DNA from: an uncultured Clostridia bacterium
GTDB lineage: Bacteria > Bacillota > Clostridia > Oscillospirales > Oscillospiraceae
DNA length: 8,169 nt
Reading direction: 5' to 3'
NCBI GenBank assembly: GCA_947177115.1
Contig: CAMWTG010000117.1
Location: forward strand, 1-8,169
The translations under genes and the position numbers were made by a program. The notes beneath the pieces were generated by a model. That model was given only the letters and a program-made list of their open reading frames with translations. It searched no databases and was not told the DNA's origin. Positions 5,287 through 8,169 of the stretch are shown one piece after another (position 1 is the stretch's first letter; every line of letters begins with the position of its first letter).

Positions 5287-6624
5287 ATGGCTATGCGCGT
5301 GACCACCGGCATGGCGATGAGCCTGTACCGGTATAACTTGGGCAATTCCACCGTCAAGTTTAATAGCTCCATGAACAAGGTGATGACCCACCGGAAGTTC
5401 GACAGCTTCGCGGAGGACCCCACCTCCGCCGTGCAGGCCTGGCGCGTCCGCCGGGCCATGGTGGACAACAACAGCTACCGGAACAACAACAGCGATGTCA
5501 CCAGCCGCTTCAATGTGGCCTTTGCCGCTATGAATACGGTCACTTATGACCTGGTGAACAAGGCCGCCAAGAAGGCCGATATCTGGGCCGAGAGCGACCC
5601 CACTGGCGGAGCCCGGGTCCAGCTGGGCCAGACGCTGACCAATACGGCGGACTCCGTTATTCAGACCATGAACAGCGCCAAGTACAGCGACCACTTTGTG
5701 TTCTCCGGCACGGATGAGATGAATCCCCCCTTCCTGTGGGACGGCGAGACGCTGTATTACCGGGGTGTCAATGTCAACGCGGGCGGCGTGAAGAATCCCG
5801 CCGAGCAGCCTGTACCCAGCTGGGCGCTGGACGATGCGGGGAACGAGATCCCTGCTGACGGCACAACGATGCCGGACGGTATGCCAACGAAGAGCGATGA
5901 CCTCTACGAGCAGGCGTGGATCGATTACTACAAAGATCCCACCAACGCCATCAAGCCCACCCTCAGCCCCAACGACCAGGGCATGGCCTGGGGCGAGGCC
6001 GATGAGTTCGGCGTCCCCGAAGCCGTGAAGAATGTGACGGACCAGGACACCGCCTACAACCGGATGTGGGCCGAGTACTACAATGACCAGGGTGATCTGG
6101 CGCGTCTGGAAAAGATGTCCAAGGAAGAGCAGAACGTGGACCTGGGCATGGGCCTGATGAAGGACGAGAACGGCAATCTGGTAAAGGGCTCCGCCTTCAA
6201 CCGCGCTCTCCCCGCCATCAATATGCTGGGCTACGGCGTGGACGAAAACGGCGATCCCAACAACGTGGTCCTGGTAATGAAGCGGCTGGGCGAGATCTTT
6301 TCCAGCTGCGATTATGAGACAGGCGACTTCCCCAGCGGTGAGATGGAGGAAGAGGCTAACCGGCTGATGGATAAGCTGAAGAAGTGCAACGATGACTGCA
6401 TCAGCGTGGAGGCCGAGATCAGCACCAAGGCGGAATATCTGCAGGCGAACGATGAGCGCATGAAGCTCCAGGCCGCTTACCTGGAGGAGGACCGGTACAA
6501 CCTGGAGGAAATCGACCCGGCGGACGCTATTTCTACCCTCATGTACGACTACTACTGCTACAACGCGGCACTGAAGGTGGGTACCCAGCTGCTCAGCCAG
6601 TCCCTCATTGACTATATGAACTGA
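5287..6624 (+). CDS. flgL: FlgL, hook-associated protein 3 (enlarged)
   Basis: FlgL makes the second junction layer, on which the flagellin filament is built; it belongs to the flagellin family. The N-terminal flagellin helix is visible (MRVTTGMAMSLYRYNLGN, 3-20), followed by SFAEDPTSAVQAWRVRRA (40-57, equivalent to the flagellin DDP-x-x-A region). YSDHFVFSGT (133-142) matches the family's YxFxGT motif. VDLGMGL (284-290) and NVVLVMKRLGEIF (326-338) are conserved in Firmicutes FlgL. The C-terminal helix ends in LKVGTQLLSQSLIDYMN (429-445). At 445 residues it is about 150 longer than classic FlgL; the addition lies at about 145-285 and includes a duplicated Y-x3-W motif 50 residues apart (207-217 and 257-267). 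Four cysteines (341, 367, 371, 424) are unusual for a flagellar axial protein. The start follows AAGGAGG by 11 bases; flgK ends 29 bases upstream. Confidence 0.94.
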   Translation: MAMRVTTGMAMSLYRYNLGNSTVKFNSSMNKVMTHRKFDSFAEDPTSAVQAWRVRRAMVDNNSYRNNNSDVTSRFNVAFAAMNTVTYDLVNKAAKKADIWAESDPTGGARVQLGQTLTNTADSVIQTMNSAKYSDHFVFSGTDEMNPPFLWDGETLYYRGVNVNAGGVKNPAEQPVPSWALDDAGNEIPADGTTMPDGMPTKSDDLYEQAWIDYYKDPTNAIKPTLSPNDQGMAWGEADEFGVPEAVKNVTDQDTAYNRMWAEYYNDQGDLARLEKMSKEEQNVDLGMGLMKDENGNLVKGSAFNRALPAINMLGYGVDENGDPNNVVLVMKRLGEIFSSCDYETGDFPSGEMEEEANRLMDKLKKCNDDCISVEAEISTKAEYLQANDERMKLQAAYLEEDRYNLEEIDPADAISTLMYDYYCYNAALKVGTQLLSQSLIDYMN

Positions 6625-6646
6625 GAGCGCAGATAATTGTGTGTTA

Positions 6647-6660
6647 CGGCAAGGATGCCG
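6647..6660 (+). promoter_or_regulatory. Candidate CsrA-binding RNA hairpin
   Basis: In the 116-base gap between flgL and the DUF6470 gene, CGGCA pairs with TGCCG around the tetraloop AGGA. CsrA's preferred RNA is RUACARGGAUGU with RGGA in the loop, closed by A-U and C-G pairs, and the segment CAAGGAUG here matches that core exactly (8 of 12 positions overall). Further GGA motifs follow at 6706-6708 and in the ribosome site at 6724-6726. A weak T run at 6669-6674 is 8 bases away, too far for a normal terminator. Confidence 0.45.
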
Positions 6661-6720
6661 GTCAAATATTTTTTCGGTAGAACAGCAGTAAGAGAACCAT
6701 TTACCGGACAATATAAGCAG

Positions 6721-6739
6721 AAGGGAGTGCGCGTCGCAC
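6721..6739 (+). promoter_or_regulatory. Ribosome site with hairpin in its spacer (DUF6470 gene)
   Basis: AAGGGAG (6721-6727) is the only Shine-Dalgarno-like sequence before the ATG at 6741, but the spacer of 13 bases is long. GTGCG (6727-6731) and CGCAC (6735-6739) can pair around a 3-base loop, which would shorten the effective distance or compete with ribosome binding. The ribosome site itself contains GGA. Confidence 0.35.
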
Positions 6740-6740
6740 A

Positions 6741-7346
6741 ATGAAACCGTTGATTGAGATCACCACTGTGCCCATCCAGATCGAGATGAAGACCACCAAT
6801 GCCAAGCTGGAGTACGCCCGGGGCACGGCGGAAATGGAGATTTCCACAGACAAGGGCGGATTGCAGATCAAGAGCCGTCCCATCCGCGTGAACATCGACA
6901 CCTTCGAGGCCCGCAATTCCATCACCCCCACCCTGGCCCGGAGCATTGAGCAGGCCGCCCAGAAGGGCCATCAGGCGGCCTATACCGCCACCGCAGCCAC
7001 TGCCCGGGAGGGCAAGCTGATGATGGAGACCAAGCTGGGCGAGGAGGTCATCACCAAGCTGGCCAAGGACGCCTACAAGGAGAACATCCGGGACGTGGGC
7101 CTGGACTTCCTGCCCTCCGTGGGCCCGGAGATCACCTGGGACGTGGGGGAGATGAACATCCGCTACGAGATGGATAAGCTGAATTTCGATTGGAAGATCG
7201 GCGGGGGCAGCTTCGAGTTTACACCCGGCGATATTGAGTTCACCGTCACCCAGCGGCCCGAGGTGCTGATCAAGTACGTGGGCGGCCCCATCTATGTGCC
7301 GCCCTCCTCCGACCCGAACTACGAGCCGGTGGACGTACGGGCCTGA
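6741..7346 (+). CDS. DUF6470 family protein (YviE-like)
   Basis: The 201-residue protein corresponds by position and sequence pattern to Bacillus YviE, which sits between flgL and fliW and has no established function. The N-terminal part has beta strands of I-x-I type (LIEITTVPIQIEMKT, 4-18; AEMEISTDKGGLQIKS, 30-45). The family's hallmark comes next: a strand and I-D-x-x-E-A-R-N (IDTFEARNS, 52-60), then a helix with GHQAAYTATAATAREG (76-91). The C-terminal half is again beta-rich (ITWDVGEMNI, 131-140; IEFTVTQRPEVLIKYVGGPI, 165-184) and ends in a proline-rich tail. No signal peptide or membrane segment is present. Conserved placement next to fliW suggests a flagellar assembly or secretion role, but that is guilt by association. 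It lies 116 bases after flgL, the largest gap in the operon, and 36 bases before fliW. Confidence 0.85.
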   Translation: MKPLIEITTVPIQIEMKTTNAKLEYARGTAEMEISTDKGGLQIKSRPIRVNIDTFEARNSITPTLARSIEQAAQKGHQAAYTATAATAREGKLMMETKLGEEVITKLAKDAYKENIRDVGLDFLPSVGPEITWDVGEMNIRYEMDKLNFDWKIGGGSFEFTPGDIEFTVTQRPEVLIKYVGGPIYVPPSSDPNYEPVDVRA

Positions 7347-7369
7347 GCGGCGGGGACACGTATCCTGAC

Positions 7370-7375
7370 GGAGGG
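7370..7375 (+). promoter_or_regulatory. fliW ribosome site that fixes a TTG start
   Basis: GGAGGG ends 7 bases before TTG at 7383 and decides that start. No ATG or GTG in frame lies nearby that would keep the conserved TKYFG opening of FliW. Confidence 0.7.
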
Positions 7376-7382
7376 AATCAAT

Positions 7383-7838
7383 TTGTTATTGCAGACCAAG
7401 TATTTCGGCCAGGCGGAGTGTCCGGAGGACCACCTGCTCCGCTTTGAAAAGGGGCTGTTCGGCTTCGAGGAGGAGAAGGAGTTCTTTCTGCTGCCCTTCC
7501 AGGGCGGCGGCGGGAGCCTGCTGTGCTTCCAGAGCGCAGCCACGCCCCAGCTGGCCTTTGTGGCCATGAATCCCTTTTCCCTCAAGCATGACTACGCCCC
7601 GGTCCTGACGGCGGAGGAGCTGCGGGAGCTGGGCGTGGAGCGCAGCGAGGAACTGTGTTTCTACGCGCTGTGCGTGGTGCGCAGCCCGGTGGGGGAGAGC
7701 ACGGTGAACCTCCGCTGTCCCATCGCCGTCAACGAGCATACCGGGCGGGCCATGCAGGTCATCCTGGAGGCGGGGGACTATCACATGCGCCATCTCCTGG
7801 CGGAGTTTGGCTCCGGGAAGGGGGAGGGCCCATGCTGA
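7383..7838 (+). CDS. fliW: FliW, flagellar assembly factor and CsrA antagonist
   Basis: In Bacillus, FliW binds either flagellin or CsrA. When flagellin is exported, freed FliW sequesters CsrA by an allosteric, non-competitive mechanism and releases flagellin translation. The 151-residue protein is of normal family length. It shows the FliW opening TKYFGQ (5-10), the conserved LLRFEKGLFGFEEEKEF (18-34), LAFVAMNPF (57-65, where the usual DPF-like Asp is Asn), LRCPIAVN (110-117) and GRAMQVIL (121-128). Translation begins at TTG 7383, a rare start that may keep FliW low relative to its neighbours; a second TTG two codons later is less well spaced. It lies 36 bases after the DUF6470 gene and overlaps csrA by 7 bases (ATGCTGA), so the two partners are translationally coupled. 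Confidence 0.94.
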   Translation: MLLQTKYFGQAECPEDHLLRFEKGLFGFEEEKEFFLLPFQGGGGSLLCFQSAATPQLAFVAMNPFSLKHDYAPVLTAEELRELGVERSEELCFYALCVVRSPVGESTVNLRCPIAVNEHTGRAMQVILEAGDYHMRHLLAEFGSGKGEGPC

Positions 7839-8068
7839 TCCTCCAGCGGAAAGCGGGGGAATCCCTGGCCATTGGGGAGGAGATCGAGGTCACGGTCCTC
7901 TCCGTGGAGGCGGGACGGGTGCGTCTGGCCATCCAGGCCCCCAAGAGCGTGCCCATCCTCCGCAGCGAGCTGAAGACGGCGGCGGAGGTCAACCGGGAGG
8001 CCGCCGGTGAGGAGGCGTCCCCTCTGGCGCTGCTGGACGTCCTGGGAGATCCCGGGCTGCGGGACTGA
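7832..8068 (+). CDS. csrA: CsrA, RNA-binding translational regulator
   Basis: CsrA is a homodimeric beta-sheet protein that binds GGA motifs in mRNA leaders, usually blocking ribosome access; in Bacillus its main target is the flagellin (hag) leader. The 78-residue sequence opens with the invariant MLILQRKAGESLAIG (1-15). RNA-contact residues L4, R6 and R44 are present (PILRSEL, 41-47), and the APK turn is at 36-38. The C-terminal extension beyond about residue 50 (VNREAAGEEASPLALLDVL, 53-71) resembles that of Bacillus CsrA, where it forms part of the FliW-binding surface; enteric CsrA ends near 61. The ATG at 7832 follows GGGAGG by 4 bases and lies inside the end of fliW. A longer open frame upstream only reads through fliW in another phase. 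A terminator begins 34 bases downstream, so csrA ends the operon. Confidence 0.96.
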   Translation: MLILQRKAGESLAIGEEIEVTVLSVEAGRVRLAIQAPKSVPILRSELKTAAEVNREAAGEEASPLALLDVLGDPGLRD

Positions 8069-8101
8069 CCGGGCGGTGCGGAAAACTGGATATAGGCATA
8101 G

Positions 8102-8146
8102 AATGCCCGCGGCTCTCATAGGATGAGCCGTGGGCGTTTTCCTTTT
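8102..8146 (+). terminator. Rho-independent terminator of the flagellar operon
   Basis: GCCCGCGGCTC (8105-8115) pairs with GAGCCGTGGGC (8125-8135) with one G-U pair, and AAT/GTT extend the stem to about 14 bp. The loop is 9 bases, and TTTTCCTTTT follows (8137-8146). The GC-rich stem and T-rich run just after csrA are as expected for the operon end. The loop contains AGGA. No gene is visible after it (8147-8169). Confidence 0.88.
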
Positions 8147-8169
8147 CCGGGGGCGGCGCGGGGGACGGG

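Noticed and set aside
6647..6674. Terminator between flgL and the DUF6470 gene
   Set aside because: The stem is only 5 bp and the T run starts 8 bases after it, so it does not fit a Rho-independent terminator. A CsrA-type hairpin fits better.
6689..6717. Internal promoter before the DUF6470 gene (TATAAG at 6712-6717)
   Set aside because: No acceptable -35 at 16-18 bases upstream for sigma-A, and no intact sigma-28 -10.
5185..6741. Minus-strand open frame of 518 codons opposite flgL
   Set aside because: Same antisense shadow effect over a clearly recognised FlgL; low-complexity Val/His/Leu-rich product.
7655..7831. Longer upstream start for csrA
   Set aside because: The extra residues are fliW read in another phase. 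The invariant CsrA N terminus MLIL begins at 7832 with its own ribosome site.

Overview
The window carries the late flagellar operon of a GC-rich, probably anaerobic Gram-positive bacterium. The gene order flgM-flgN-flgK-flgL-DUF6470-fliW-csrA is the same as the Bacillus subtilis order flgM-yvyG-flgK-flgL-yviE-fliW-csrA, which points to Bacillota. High coding GC, strong GGAGG-type ribosome binding sites and cysteines in the secreted flagellar proteins suggest a motile Clostridia, for example an Oscillospiraceae gut relative of Oscillibacter, Intestinimonas or Flavonifractor. The family placement is inference.

Layout. Positions 1-87 are AT-richer noncoding DNA with short degenerate repeats. 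Two minus-strand genes follow: a putative HExxH metallopeptidase (88-837) and, upstream of it in the same transcript, a PilZ-domain protein (840-1481). A 300-bp divergent control region (1482-1781) holds a sigma-A-type promoter for the PilZ gene, an exact Spo0A-box sequence, and a sigma-28-type promoter plus leader for flgM. The plus-strand operon then runs from 1782 to 8068, with a Rho-independent terminator at 8102-8146.

How the genes work together. FlgM holds back the flagellar sigma factor until the hook is finished. FlgN escorts FlgK and FlgL to the flagellar export apparatus. FlgK and FlgL form the hook-filament junction. FliW and CsrA are the partner-switch pair that, in Bacillus, ties flagellin translation to flagellin secretion. 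The flagellin gene is not in the window. The divergent PilZ protein could link c-di-GMP to motility.

Main points of interest: a CsrA-type hairpin (RGGA tetraloop) between flgL and the DUF6470 gene, inside the operon that encodes CsrA and FliW; the Spo0A box between the divergent genes; the translational coupling of a PilZ protein to a cytoplasmic-looking gluzincin; and strongly enlarged FlgK (892 aa) and FlgL (445 aa), with a compositionally distinct insert in FlgK and an internal duplication in FlgL. No RNA genes, CRISPR arrays or transposons were seen. I found no wholly new system. The least explained part is the PilZ-peptidase pair and its control region.
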